Source: Spiroplasma citri (lineage in GTDB: Bacteria; Bacillota_I; Bacilli_A; Mycoplasmatales; Mycoplasmataceae). Taken from it: a stretch of 64,000 bases of DNA. Under the pieces are notes generated by a model. The model saw only the letters and a list, made by a program, of their open reading frames with translations, did not search any database and was not told the origin of the DNA. The position numbers and the translations under genes were made by a program. Shown piece after piece: positions 39,934 through 51,613 of this stretch; within the stretch, counting starts at the first letter, position 1; every line of letters begins with the position of its first letter. The stretch lies in NCBI RefSeq assembly GCF_001886855.1, contig NZ_CP013197.1, forward strand, positions 992,001-1,056,000, in the 5' to 3' direction.

Positions 39934-41558
39934 CATTTGACAATACAGAAGATTATTTAACAGACCGCGACCAAGCAATATACTATGATTTTTTGTTAAG
40001 AAACCAAACAATCCCCTACTATGCTAATAAAGAATTAAGCAATAAAAACGCTATAAACTTATTAGGGAATAGCGATAATTATAACGAAGAAATGTTAAAA
40101 CTATGTGATAACAATTCAACTGGTTTTTTATTTTACGGATTTGGCGAACAAGAAAAATTAGAAGCAGAATTCAAATATGAAGACAACGGAATTCAAGTAA
40201 AAATAAAAACAAAAAAAGGAAACAAAGAAATACCATTTTTTTATTTAAGCATTTGCGGAAGAATGATTAAAGTAGAAAACAACACCACAAACGATATCAA
40301 CGACTTAATTCCCTATGCAAAAAACCAAGCAGAAACAACAACAACAACAATATTTTTAACAATTAAAATAGATATGTCAAAAGCACCATTAGTATATCCA
40401 ATCCCCGATATAGACAACCCCGATGAAAAATACCAATATATTAATAAAAAATTTATTGAAAGTTTAGGTGAAAACAAAAGCGAACAAATTGAAAAATTAA
40501 CAGAATTATTAGAACAATGCCCCATTAACACTAAAATTGACGAAGTTGAACCAAGCGGAATTGACAATAAATTCTATTTTGAAAAAACCAACGAAGAAGA
40601 AAACAAACCATGAAAAAATATTAAAAGTGCCATGACTTGAAACGATAATTCAAAAACAATAGCAACCGCCATAATCGATAACATTAATCAAGTAAATAAT
40701 TTTAAATACCAAGCAATTTATCAAAATAAATGTGCTAGCGAATATTTTGTATGAACAGACAAAGGAAGATTAATCCAAGATAACTTAAACACAAGACATA
40801 AAGACGGAATTTATGAATTCCCTATTCTTAGTTTTAATTTACCCCTAAAAGGCGAAAAAATAAAATCCTTTAATTGAGAATATACCGCACGAGTTCCCAT
40901 TCGTTATCAATCAATCAAAGACCCCAACAATTTTATTAATTTTTGTGAATATACCCAAGAAAAAAAGGAAGAATTCAATAAAAAATGAAATAAAGAAATG
41001 GAAAAAATGAATCAAAAAACAGCACAACTAGACAAAAGAATTAGAGAAATGCCCTACAAAATAGAAAGCAGTGCCAAATATGTCAAAAGCAGATTAAAAG
41101 AAATGACACCAGACGAACAACCTTTTAATCAAGTTGATAATAAATATTATTTTGTTGTGTGGCGTGGCAATGAAAATGATGTTTGAGAAATTGTTAAGTT
41201 TAAAAATGATACAAAATTAGAAGATAAAAAAGATAAAAAAATAGATTTTAAAAGTGATTATGAATTATTTTTGTATAAAGCTCCATATTTTTCGGTAGAT
41301 TTAATAATTAATAAAATTAATAACCCTGTCTCTATTGTTCAATGACGAGAATATATAAAAAATAAAAATTATTTTAAAGCAGTTTATCGTTGAAATGGTG
41401 GAGAAGAATGATCACCGATATTAAAATATGATGGTGGGATGATTAAATTTTGAGTATGAAAAGATTTTAAAACATGAGATAAAGCACAGCGTGGTATTGT
41501 GACAACGGCCGCTATTGGTTTAATAGCATTTGGAAGTTGAAAACCATTAATTTGATAA
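39915..41558 (+). CDS. Large tail or receptor-binding protein
   Basis: 547 residues, intact. Residues 1-230 resemble an upper-baseplate type N-terminal domain (F-R-F-I-T-F-D-N-T-E-D-Y, Q-T-I-P-Y-Y start; family not certain), followed by a middle domain and a coiled coil near 360-400. Residues about 402-495 are a cassette shared with the lipoprotein at 42087-42620 (V-D-N-K-Y-Y-F-V-V-W-R-G to K-A-V-Y-R-W-N-G), identical at DNA level over 282 bp. A hydrophobic stretch ends the protein. Likely the host-contact protein of the phage. Confidence 0.6.
41119..41400. repeat. 282-bp inverted cassette, tail protein copy
   Basis: By eye identical, in reverse, to 42152-42433. The inner 751 bases hold two membrane-protein genes and a terminator. 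Recombination between the two would invert that segment and swap the C-termini of the tail protein and the lipoprotein. Confidence 0.85.
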
Positions 41559-41573
41559 TAAGGAGAATAAAAA

Positions 41574-41831
41574 ATGAGTGAAACTATTTTAGAAATTATT
41601 GTTTTGGTTATATCACTTTTTACTGGTGGGACAACTGGCATAACAGCAACTATTTTGAGTAAAAAACAACAAAAAATTAGAGATGAAAATAAAGAATTAA
41701 AAGAAAAAATAAACGATATTAAAATTGAAATTAATAATATTAATACGAAATTAGATGTTATTACAATCATAAATAACAAACTTGCTAATAACAACAAAAT
41801 AAATATCAGACAAAAAAAACAAGGATGGTAA
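41574..41831 (+). CDS. Holin-like membrane protein
   Basis: 85 residues: N-terminal membrane helix (residues 5-27) with G-G-T-T-G-I-T-A, then a charged coiled coil. Size, one helix and position after the tail genes fit a small phage holin. AAGGAG upstream. No endolysin is seen, as expected for a wall-less host. Confidence 0.5.
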   Translation: MSETILEIIVLVISLFTGGTTGITATILSKKQQKIRDENKELKEKINDIKIEINNINTKLDVITIINNKLANNNKINIRQKKQGW

Positions 41832-41836
41832 TAAAA

Positions 41837-42049
41837 ATGAAAAAGAAAAAGACTAAGTTATTTTTTCTACGATTAGCATATTGAATAGTTCACGGTTTAA
41901 CATTGGGATTGCCAATTTTATTCACTGAAATTAATAAACTAATGCTAAAATTAAAAGAAAAAATTAATAATGAATGTATTTTGCTAGGTGAAAATAAAGA
42001 AGATAATATTAATGACATAATTAAAAAAGATGATGAAAAAGAAAATTAA
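41837..42049 (+). CDS. Small membrane protein
   Basis: 70 residues, basic start, one membrane helix at about 9-30 (L-A-Y-W-I-V-H-G-L-T-L-G), then a charged tail. Second small membrane protein after the holin-like gene, possibly an antiholin or export partner. AAGGA overlaps the previous stop. Confidence 0.45.
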
Positions 42050-42055
42050 ATAAAT

Positions 42056-42090
42056 TAAAAAAGCAATTTAGTAAAAATTGCTTTTTTTAT
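42056..42090. terminator. Bidirectional terminator between tail and lipoprotein genes
   Basis: AAAAAGCAATTT and AAATTGCTTTTT stem with A-run and T-run, serving both converging operons. Confidence 0.7.
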
Positions 42091-42620
42091 TCACTATTAA
42101 CTTTTACATTGCCATTATTATCAACAATTAAATCAGGTAATTTTTGCTCATCACCATTTCAACGATAAACTGCTTTAAAATAATTTTTATTTTTTATATA
42201 TTCTCGTCATTGAACAATAGAGACAGGGTTATTAATTTTATTAATTATTAAATCTACCGAAAAATATGGAGCTTTATACAAAAATAATTCATAATCACTT
42301 TTAAAATCTATTTTTTTATCTTTTTTATCTTCTAATTTTGTATCATTTTTAAACTTAACAATTTCTCAAACATCATTTTCATTGCCACGCCACACAACAA
42401 AATAATATTTATTATCAACTTGATTAAAAGGTTTTTCTTGTGGTGCTATTCATTCTAAGTTTTCTTTTATTTCTTGGAAATTTGTGTATATTTGGTTTTC
42501 TTTTTTTAGTTGTTGTAATTCATCTTCGTTATATTGTGGTATATTATTACAAGCAACTAAACTTGTTGTGCTTGTTCCTAGTAATGTAATTGCTCCTAAA
42601 AAACTTAATCTTTTTTTCAT
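42087..42620 (-). CDS. Lipoprotein carrying the tail protein cassette
   Basis: 177 residues. Signal peptide with lipobox ending L-V-A-C near residue 23 (M-K-K-R-L-S-F-L-G). A short linker leads to the K-Y-Y-F-V-V-W-R-G to K-A-V-Y-R-W-N-G domain found in the tail protein at 39915, then Q-K-L-P-D-L-I-V-D-N-N-G. It would be displayed on the cell surface. A prophage-encoded lipoprotein with the phage's own host-contact domain suggests superinfection exclusion or domain exchange; this is inference. Confidence 0.75.
42152..42433. repeat. 282-bp inverted cassette, lipoprotein copy
   Basis: Partner of 41119-41400. Codes for residues about 63-156 of the lipoprotein. Confidence 0.85.
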
Positions 42621-42930
42621 AAAAAGTCAGTCCTTTCTTAATATTTTATTTATATAAAAATTATATAATGAATATAAATATATACAAAGAATAATGATAA
42701 AAATTTATTTTAACGAAAATTATTATAAGCAAGGTTAAAAAATCTTGTTTTTTTTATTTTAAATTAAGATATAATATTTTTGTTATAAAAAAAGTATCAA
42801 AATTGTATTAAATAATATTAAAAAAATTAAATATTTGAAAAACAAGTTAAAAATAACTTGCTTTTTTTAGGTGTTTATTTTAATGTGTGTGATGATTTAT
42901 TTTTAAATCACGAAAGGAAACAACTTTAAA
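42621..42930. other. Spacer before the insertion sequence
   Basis: 310 bases without a supported gene. It holds the lipoprotein ribosome site (AAAGGA), a likely terminator at 42837-42867 (AAACAAGTT...AACTTGCTTTTTTT) and the AAAGGAAACAACTT start region of the transposase. The left end of the IS lies somewhere here but no terminal repeat was found by eye. Confidence 0.4.
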
Positions 42931-44241
42931 ATGGATATTAATAATATTATTAATGGTGAAAACTTTTTTAATAAAACATATGAAGATTTGAATAGATATG
43001 CTGTTGGAGAAATTGCATATAGGTTAGAAAATATAGATGATCTTATTTTTCAAAATTATCAAAAATATGATAAATTTAAACATTATCGAGTAAAAGATAA
43101 TATTAAAAGAACATTAATTACTTTAAAAGGTAAAATAACGTTTAACAGACGAAGATATTATAAAATTAACACAATAACAGGAAAAGAAGAATATATTTTT
43201 ATTTTAGATGAATTTTTACTAATTAAAAAATGACAAAAAGTAGGAAATGATGTTAAAGAAAGAATTTTATTGTTTTTAAGTGATGATAAAAAATACCGCG
43301 ATATTTTACATGCCTTAGAACAAGCAAAAATTAGTTTAATGTCAATTTCAAATATTATAAAAAATGCAACAACAAAAGACAAATATTATATTAATAATAC
43401 CAATATCAAAATAAATGTCCCACATACTTTATATATTCAAGTGGATGGAACTTTCCTTAAAATAGAATGCGATAGAAAAAAGGTTAAAAAACACACATTA
43501 TTGTCCACTGTTCATACTGGTTATGATCAAGAAAAATCAACCGAAAAAAGACATGTAATTGCAAATAAGTTAGGTGTTTACGAAATAGATAATATTCCAA
43601 TTTATATTTCTAAAAAAACAAAATTAACCCGTTTTGTTGTTAAATTAATACTTTTGATAATAAGTAATTATAATATTCAAGATGATACCGAAATTATGAT
43701 TTTAGGTGATGGAGCAAATTGAATTAAAGGGGTTAAAAAAGATATTGCAAATTGTTTCCCTAATAACAAAGTTCATTATACAATAGACAAATTTCATTTA
43801 GTAAAAAGATTTAAGGATTTATTACCCCACCGAAGAATAATTAAAGAAAATGAAGAAACTTTTAAACAAGTTGTTGATTATTTTTATAATGGAAAATATT
43901 ATGAATTATTACAATGTTTAAAAGAAAGTAAGTCATTTATTCCTAGTTCTAAAAAGTTTTTAAGAAAAACAATTAATTTAATTAAAAATAACGAAGAGGG
44001 CATTAAAAATCAAACATTATGAAATAATATCGGTTGTCATATGGAGGGTGATGTTTCCCATTATGGTAAGGGGATATTTTCTAAAAAAGGAATTTATAGC
44101 GAAAAAACTGTTAAAAATAAATTGAATACTAGTATGCTAAAATTAAGAAATAATATTAAGGATTTTAAACCACCAGAAAATAATAGTATTTTATATAATA
44201 ATTTTAATAAAACTAAACAGCAAAATTTACATCTTTATTAA
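42931..44241 (+). mobile_element. ISLre2-family (UPF0236) transposase, intact
   Basis: 436 residues in one frame. Core motifs of the UPF0236/ISLre2 transposases: G-K-I-T-F-N-R-R-R-Y-Y, Y-I-Q-V-D-G-T-F, I-M-I-L-G-D-G-A-N-W-I and I-D-K-F-H-L-V-K, with acidic residues at the expected places. AAAGGAAACAAC ribosome site. Inserted between the prophage lipoprotein and the host nnr fragment; frame and motifs suggest it may be active. Confidence 0.85.
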
Positions 44242-44398
44242 TTTTATTTTTAAGTTAAATAATTTTAATAAAAATGCATTTTTTGTTGTGATTAAATTTA
44301 AAAAATATAAAAATTTGTTGACAATAAAATTAAACATGGTATCTTTAAGTTAAGTAGATGGATTATTTATTCCATAATTTCTTAAAATATATTAAATA
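44242..44398. other. Right end of prophage element and junction with nnr
   Basis: AT-rich, no gene. Ends ATACCCC at about 44392-44398, an inverted match to the GGGGTAT at the other end of the element (near 23121). The motif AAGTAGATGGATTATTTA near 44355 resembles the interior of the 169-bp MITE-like unit. Confidence 0.45.
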
Positions 44399-44697
44399 CC
44401 CCAAAATAATTTATACAGTCGGGTTTTAGCATTATCAAAGGTTTTTTTATCCGTGCAAATATGAATATGAATCTTTTTTGTTCCATCATAATCATTAATT
44501 AATTTCGCTAAACAAAAGCCATCCCAACCATTATTATCAACATTAGTTAAAATTAAAAAACTATGAACTGCTAAATTCAAATGATGAAATAAGCCTTCTG
44601 CTGCTTTTGCCATTAATTTAACTGGAGGAATATCAAATTGATTAAAAATAAAATTTTCAAGATTTTTTGTGTCTTGTTGATTACTAATATAAAGCAT
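44399..44697 (-). pseudogene. nnr: 5' part of nnr (NAD(P)H-hydrate epimerase domain)
   Basis: About 100 codons from ATG 44697 with GGAG upstream. M-L-Y-I-S-N-Q-Q-D start, I-P-P-V-K-L-M-A-K-A-A-E and N-V-D-N-N-G-W-D-G-F-C-L-A-K match the N-terminal epimerase domain (consensus N-N-G-G-D-G). The frame meets the prophage end at Y-K-L-F-W-G. The 3' part is 21 kb away at 22236-23125 on the same strand; about 60 codons between the parts, including the D-A-L-F-G motif, are not found. Confidence 0.85.
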
Positions 44698-44730
44698 ATT
44701 TCTTAACTCCTTACTTGATTATATTAAATT

Positions 44731-45435
44731 AAAAAGAAAACCATTTTAAATCCCTGGTTTTTTTAAAATTTCAACTTTTTCACGATAATTTGGCATATAT
44801 TTTTCAACATAATATCAAAAAAACTTAGAATGATTATGATGAACTAAATGTGATAATTCATGAATAATTACATATTCCAATACTGTTGAATCAAAATGAA
44901 TTAATTTTGTATTTAAAACAATTTTTTCCGTTTGAGGATAACAAACACCTCATTTGCGAACCATTGCTTTAATTGTTAAATTTTTATAAGATAAATTCAT
45001 TATTGTTGCTCATTTATTTAATAATTGCTCAAATTTATAACTAAATTTTTGCTTTAAAAAATGATGTAACTTCTTAACATTTTCATCATAACTACCAGCA
45101 TCTTTTAATAAAAAATATTGTCGATTAACAATTTTAGTATGAATATTCTCATTCGTTAGTTGCAATGGATATTTTTCATTAAAAACATAAACATAACCTG
45201 TTCCATTTGGATTAATAACAATCTTTCGATAATTATCGTGAAAATCAATTACAGTAATAATTTTCTTAATATTTTTATAAATTAGAGCTTCAATTTCTCA
45301 ATCATGGGCATAACTAGGGGCTGATACTTTAATTTTACCATTATTAACATTTAACACAATATTCTTTTGTTCTTTAATAATTAAATCATATTTAATTAAA
45401 TTACCCTGATATGGTAGCACTTTTTCGAATGCCAT
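44731..45435 (-). CDS. YgjP/SprT-like metallopeptidase domain protein (DUF45)
   Basis: 234 residues. The zinc motif H-E-L-S-H-L-V-H-x-N-H-S-K-F-F-W near residue 200 is that of the YgjP (DUF45, M48-like) family. V-R-K-W-G-V-C near residue 165 is also typical. Host gene; it ends 33 bases before nnr and was probably co-transcribed with it. Confidence 0.85.
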
Positions 45436-45468
45436 GCTGTTCCTCCCCCTATAATAAATATGGATTAA

Positions 45469-46794
45469 TTAATGATTATCATCTATTTTATCATCATTTT
45501 CATTCTCAAAATTATGGTGTAACTCTGATGATTGCAAAGAATTATTAGTTGCTGGTTTTTTTGTAATATCTTCACGGTATTTTTTGCCAGCTGTTCAAAT
45601 TTTATCAATATCACCTAAAAAAACTTTACCATCATAAGAACTATCAACGCGAGCATTGGGATTAATGCGTTGTTTACCACTTGGTTTTGGCACTGAACCA
45701 ATTCGTTGAGCTAATACTGTTTTATCTAATGACATATGTTGTTTTGATTTTGGAATAATAATTGAATCATATGAATTTAATTTTCCTTTTGAAGGCGAAC
45801 TTTCCGTACTAAAAATAGGTGCTGAATAATCACGATGTTTAATAATATCACCTTTTTGTACAAAGTCACCTTCTTGTTCAATAAGTAGTGCTACGGGTGA
45901 TTCATCAACAATTCCTTCGTTCTCTTTAATTGTAGGTAAATATTGTCCTTCTGCACCAACACGAATTGTTGGCTTTGAATTAGTAGCATTATTATCTTCT
46001 TCTACTGGTAGAAGATGTGCTGCTTCACCTTGTTCATGTAAAAGAGCATTCCGAGCCATCTTCGCTTTCAATAAGGTCATCTTCGCTTTTAAATCATTTG
46101 TTGTTGAAACTGATTTGTTGTTAATAGGATTTTTTGTTTCTTCAAGAGGAGTAAGTTCACTTTGACTTACCATTTCTTTTTGGGGTGTTAAACCACGAGC
46201 ACCAATTTTACCAGTTTCAAAATTAATCGCTGTTAAATTATTTTTTTGATCTTGCGTTAATGATTTTGTTTTTCGTGTTTTACTATAATAAGTTATTGCA
46301 AATCAACTACCAAAGAAAGTTAATCCTGGACCAATAAATAACAAAATAAATCCTGAATTAATCGGTAAATTTAATTTAAAAATATTTAAACCAGCATTAA
46401 GACTTCTTGGTTGACCAGCAAGCGCAACAGCCATTGTTAATAAAACGCAAGATATTAATCCAATAATAAAAGCTCAACTTATTCCAAAGACTTTATAACT
46501 ATTATTTTTTGATAAATAATTTGGAATTAAATACATTAATACTAAAAAACTAGAAATTCCAATTAAAATAGCACCAACTAATTCTGGTTTTGTAATTATA
46601 TTATTATATACTGTCATATTTGAGAACTGTAAAACCAAAAGGGCAATATCTTGTAATAGCATGTATGCAGCATTATAAAGGAACATTTGACTATTAATTT
46701 TATTTGCTACCATAATTAATATCCCAAACAGTAACGCACTAAAAATTCCGCCAATTGTTAAGAAAGTTAATGACACTCCACGTAATTTCTCCAT
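45469..46794 (-). CDS. Spiroplasma four-helix membrane protein with long tail
   Basis: 441 residues. Four hydrophobic helices at about 10-35, 40-60, 75-95 and 105-130 plus a possible further pair to about 180, then a 250-residue polar tail that should be cytosolic. No domain recognised. ATG 46794 has AGGTG upstream; an in-frame GTG nine bases earlier overlaps that ribosome site. Unlike phage genes it uses a more mixed codon set. Confidence 0.65.
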
Positions 46795-47522
46795 TTTTTT
46801 CACCTATCTTTTAGCCATAACAAACCATACATATTATTAAGTATATATTGTAATTATACCCTATTTCTATAAAAACCAATAATAAAATGTAAAAATTGTT
46901 TGTTATTTACCATTTTAATTAAACCAAAATTTAAAATAAAAAAGATACTAGTTTTAAATTTAAAACTAGTATTACTTCACATAATCGTAACATAACTTTG
47001 ACTCAGGGTAATGCTTATTATGTTGATAATTATATTTTTTCAGCAATAATTAAATAATTCAGGTTATATATATTATTTTTATTAATTATGTTTATTAAAA
47101 ATCGATTTGCTACTTAGTTTAAAGAATTAAAAAGAATGGACATATTTGTATAACAAATCATTTTACAGACCAGGTTTTTGTAAAATAGACAAGGGAATTA
47201 TTTTTAATTATTATTCTGAAACAACTAAAAGTTAATATGTTTTGCTAATTGATATTTGATATTTAATACATTAAAAAATATCTATATCTTTTCGCTTAAC
47301 ACCCCAACCACCCTACCAGATTCAAGAAGATTGATAAATTTAAAAATAAAATGAATTAGCCGCTAATTGCTAACTAACGATTAAATGAATGTTAAACTTT
47401 ATAATTCTGAATCATAATAACGTATATCCAATTACACTATATAATATATTATTTTATTTTCAACAAGATAATGCACTTTAAAAATTAAAAAATAACTTTT
47501 TTGAACTTGTAAAAAACTATGT
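46795..47522. other. Long intergenic region
   Basis: About 730 bases. A palindrome ACTAGTTTTAAATTTAAAACTAGT near 46950 can act as terminator (split here as two 12-base halves). No gene or RNA with a recognisable motif was found in the rest. Confidence 0.4.
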
Positions 47523-48744
47523 TTATTTAAACAATAAAAAAATAGTTTTAAATAAAACTAGTTTTAGTCTAACATTTTTTCAATCATAATTACTTCATTT
47601 TATTTTTTCTTGTAATGTTGCAATAATTTGATAAAATGGCTGTTTTGTTAAAATTGATGCCATTTTATCAGAAGATGCCAAAATTTTTGAACCTGGTTTT
47701 GCGCGAAAAACAATTTCTTTTTTATCTGTATTATATGGCTTGTCAACTAAAAGCTCATCATATCAAAGGTCTTTATACTGTTCTGCAAAAAATTGTCCCA
47801 ACAGTTGTTTAACAACAGCATAGCGAATGTCATTTAAATTATTTCCAGTATATGTTTCATTTAGTGTAACTTTAATTTGTTCCATATTTTTTGGTTTTTC
47901 ATTGTTATAATTTAAATATTTACGGTGATCTAAAATAACATGAAATTTAAAAGTAACATTAGAATCATTAAAAATATTGGGTACACTACCACTTAAGTAA
48001 AAAGTACCATTTAATTGATCATCAATATTAATATCTAAAATCCCACCTTGCATAAAGGCTTGCATAATAGCTTGACTATAAAAAGCAGAAAAACGATTAG
48101 GATCACCACTAAATTCCATTAGAGCTGCCGCTATAATTAATGTACTTCCTGTTGGGTCTTTCTTTCAATTATTATAAATATCACTAGCTAAATAAACATT
48201 CCCTAAATTAACAACTGGATACACTTGGTCAAACGTAACAGCTTCTGAGATAATTTCTAATTCACCAGTAAAATTACCTCCTTCTTTCGCAATAATTTTA
48301 TAATTATTATCTTCCACAATAACTTCAACATCATCACTTGTAAAATTTGTGCCATTTAAAACATTCATCACTGCTAAAACACGAGCAGGATCTGCTGGTT
48401 TATCAACTGCTTCTTCTGAATATGGTAATGAAATCAAAGTAATAATTTTTGTTAAATCATTTGTTGTTCAATCCAAATTAATTTTTTTTTGCTAAAAATG
48501 GTTGATTCGAAACATATGGCATTGAGCGAATTGTTGCTGTTTTCATTCCTGGATCAAGATCAACAGCAAAGTTATCTGGATTATAATTTAACTTTTGAAT
48601 AGCTGCTTTGATACTAGCAACATTTGGAATGACATGATAATTGGTTTTCTTTGCAATATCAGCAACATTAGTGCAACTAACAACTGAAGTAATAGAAGCC
48701 GAAGTAAATGTTAGTGATGCTAAAATCATCATTAATTTTTTCAT
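47523..48744 (-). pseudogene. Lipoprotein gene frameshifted at an A9 run
   Basis: Starts M-K-K-L-M-M-I-L-A with lipobox V-V-S-C at residue 24. The frame breaks at nine A (T on plus, 48482-48490) after P-F-L-A-K-K; with one A fewer it continues for about 320 more codons (N-L-D-W-T-T, W-K-K-D-P-T-G-S) to 47523. Total about 407 residues. Host surface lipoprotein of unknown role. The tract may be a phase switch, a mutation or a read error. Confidence 0.65.
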
Positions 48745-48807
48745 ACTTAAAAACTCCTTTAATCACAAAAATAAATTATTCATAAATATTATTTTTAAAA
48801 ATATTTA

Positions 48808-49521
48808 TTATAAACCAAATAAGGGTGGACAATTTTCCTTTTTAAACTGAATTAATAATTTTGTTTTTCGTAATTGTGCTTTTAAAAATGTTCGACAAAT
48901 TAGTGATTTAATAATCACTACAATATTCATTTGTTGGAGAAATCGAATCATTGCGGCAAATAGATCAACTGTAAAATTATTTATAAATAATTCATTATAA
49001 ATTTCCGTATTAGTTCAAATAACAAAACAAGTAATTTTTTTAAGATAAAACCCATAAATAACAACTAAAGCAATTGTTAATAGCAATGATAAACCAATAA
49101 TAAGATAAAAAATGTAAAATAAATTTAATAAAATTAAATATGGAATTCGTGCTAAATGTTGATTTTGAACTAAAACAATATAGCGTTGAAAATTATAAGC
49201 TAATGTTATTGTTAATAAAATTAAATTTAATAGTCATGTTAAAAGAACAAATCAATTATTTTTAAGCAATAATTTATAATGGTCAAATGATTGTTGATAA
49301 AAACGAAAATTAATTAAAATTTGCGTTAAAATTCCTACCACAAAAATAGAAACAAAGGAAATTAACACTACATAAGCTAAATTAAAAAGAACATTATCAA
49401 AAACAAAATTATTTACTGGATAAATAATTCCAATTCCTCAAAATAAAAAAACATAAAATAATAATGCTAATAAAAAGAAACTAAGAAACTTATGATAAAA
49501 ATTATTATATTTTAGATTCAT
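48808..49521 (-). CDS. Multi-helix membrane protein
   Basis: 237 residues with about five hydrophobic helices (10-35, 45-70, 85-105, 120-155) and a basic C-terminus. No family recognised. AAAGGTG ribosome site before ATG 49521. Lies between lepA and the lipoprotein gene on the same strand. Confidence 0.6.
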
Positions 49522-49582
49522 TGTTATCACCTTTTATTAATTATATCACTTTTTATTAATAAAAAATTGCTAACAATAGCAA

Positions 49583-51385
49583 TTAATCATCTAACTTTAA
49601 AACAGCCATAAAAGCTTCTTGAGGTACTTCAACAGAACCAATTGCTTTCATTCGTTTTTTTCCTTCTTTTTGTTTTTCTAACAATTTCTTTTTCCGGGTA
49701 ATATCGCCACCATAACATTTTGCTAATACATTTTTACGCATAGCTTTAATATCTTCTCGCGCAATAACTTTATGATTAATGGCTGCTTGAATTGGAACTT
49801 CAAAATTTTGACGGAGAATAATTTCTTTTAACTTTGCACAGAGAGCTTTACCACGACCATAAGCAAAATCACGGTGAACAATAATTGATAAAGCATCAAT
49901 AATTTCATTGTTTAGTAAAATATCCATTTTAACTAATTTATTAGGACGATAACCAATAAAATCATAATCTAACGAAGCATAACCTTTACTAATTGATTTT
50001 AACCGATCAAAAAAAACAAAAACAATTTCATTTAATGGCATCTCATAAGTCAAAATTCGTCGCGTATCATCAATATACTCTAAATTAACATATGTCCCAC
50101 GTTTATTTTGACATAATTCCATTAATGAACCAATATATTGTTTGGGGGTCATAATTGTTGCTTTGACAAATGGTTCTTCAATGCGATCAATTTTTTGCAC
50201 AGCGGGTAATTCACTTGGATTATCAATGCTAATCATTTCCTTATTTGTTAAATAAACATGATAAATTACCGATGGTGCAGTTGCAATTAACTCTAAATTA
50301 TATTCTCGTTCTAATCGTTCTTGGATTACATCCATATGTAATAATCCTAAAAAGCCACAACGAAAACCAAAACCTAATGCTTGCGATGTCTCTGGCTCAT
50401 AAACAAGGGAAGCATCCGATAACTGAATTTTTTCCAAGGCTTCTTTTAAATCTTTATATTTAGCAGAATCAATTGGGTATAGGCCACAAAACACCATTGG
50501 GTTCATTTTTTTATATCCTGGCAATGGCTGTTGCGCTGGATTAGCAACAGTTGTAATCGTATCACCAACCCGAACATCACGCACCATTTTAATACTTGCT
50601 GCTAATCACCCTACTTCACCGGCTCCTAATTGGTTTTTTTTAACTTCTTTTGGGGTTTTAACTCCTAATTCGGTAACTTCATAAACAGCACCGGTATTCA
50701 TTAATTTAATTTTTTCACCAACGCGAACAATTCCTTGATTAACTCGAATTGAGACCATTACGCCTCGGTATTTATCATAATATGAATCAAAAATTAATGC
50801 TTGCAACGGATTATTATCATCGCCGTCTAATGGGGCAGGAATATCCTTGACAATTGCTTCTAATACCTGTTCAATATTTAATCCTGTTTTAGCACTAATT
50901 AATGGTGCATTTGTTGTTGGGATTCCAATTAAATTTTCAATTTCTTCTTTAACGCGGTCTGGGTCAGCTGATGGTAAATCAATTTTATTAATAACGGGAA
51001 TAATTGCTAAATTATTATCAATTGCTAAATAAACATTAGCTAATGTTTGAGCTTCAATTCCTTGTGCTGCATCAACAACTAAAATTGCTCCTTCACAAGC
51101 TGCTAAACTACGTGATACTTCATAAGTAAAATCAACATGTCCTGGAGTATCAATTAAATGAAAAATATACTCTTGTTGATCTTGAGCCCGATACTTTAAC
51201 TGAACAGAATTTAATTTAATTGTTATTCCTCGTTCACGTTCTAAATCCATTGAATCCAATAATTGTTCTTGCATTTCTCGTTTTTCAACTGTTCCTGTTA
51301 ACTCTAAAATCCGGTCTGCTAAGGTTGACTTTCCATGGTCAATATGAGCAATAATTGAAAAATTACGAATTAATTTTTTCTCCAT
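49583..51385 (-). CDS. lepA: Elongation factor 4
   Basis: 600 residues, full length for the family. GTPase motifs [21 protein letters not shown] and S-A-K-T-G are present; the LepA-specific C-terminus [16 protein letters not shown] near 550 is intact. Back-translocates stalled ribosomes. A TGA at about codon 260 reads as Trp in a conserved place, direct support for translation table 4. Confidence 0.97.
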
Positions 51386-51495
51386 TTAAAATTGAAACCC
51401 TTTCTATCAGCAGTTATACTTCTTATATCATTATACATAATTTTAGTAAAATAACCTGAAATAGCTGGTTTTAATAATAAATAATTACAGCCAAA

Positions 51496-51524
51496 TTGAA
51501 TTTTTAAAATAAATACGATATAAT
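51496..51524 (+). promoter_or_regulatory. Promoter of the 153-residue gene
   Basis: TTGAAT, 17-base spacer, TATAAT, about 90 bases before the GTG start at 51614. Divergent from lepA. Confidence 0.6.
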
Positions 51525-51613
51525 ATAAAGTACAATTTAAAAAATGAAACTATGGAACAATTATTTTAAAAATTTTATTAGCATTTTTTTATATCACGGA
51601 ATGGGGAATACTT

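Noticed and set aside
40313-40567. 84-codon minus-strand gene in the tail protein
   Set aside because: Shadow of the 547-residue tail gene, no start signal.
39915-42433. Diversity-generating retroelement behind the variable cassettes
   Set aside because: No reverse transcriptase or Avd gene in the window, and the cassette copies are identical rather than adenine-mutated variants.
47523-48744. Spiralin gene
   Set aside because: It has a spiroplasma lipobox, but the rest does not match the spiralin sequence I know and the expected length is exceeded.
50588-50605. lepA split into two genes by a stop codon
   Set aside because: The stop is TGA, read as Trp in this code, and both halves are in the same frame. 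The same applies to most apparently broken phage genes.
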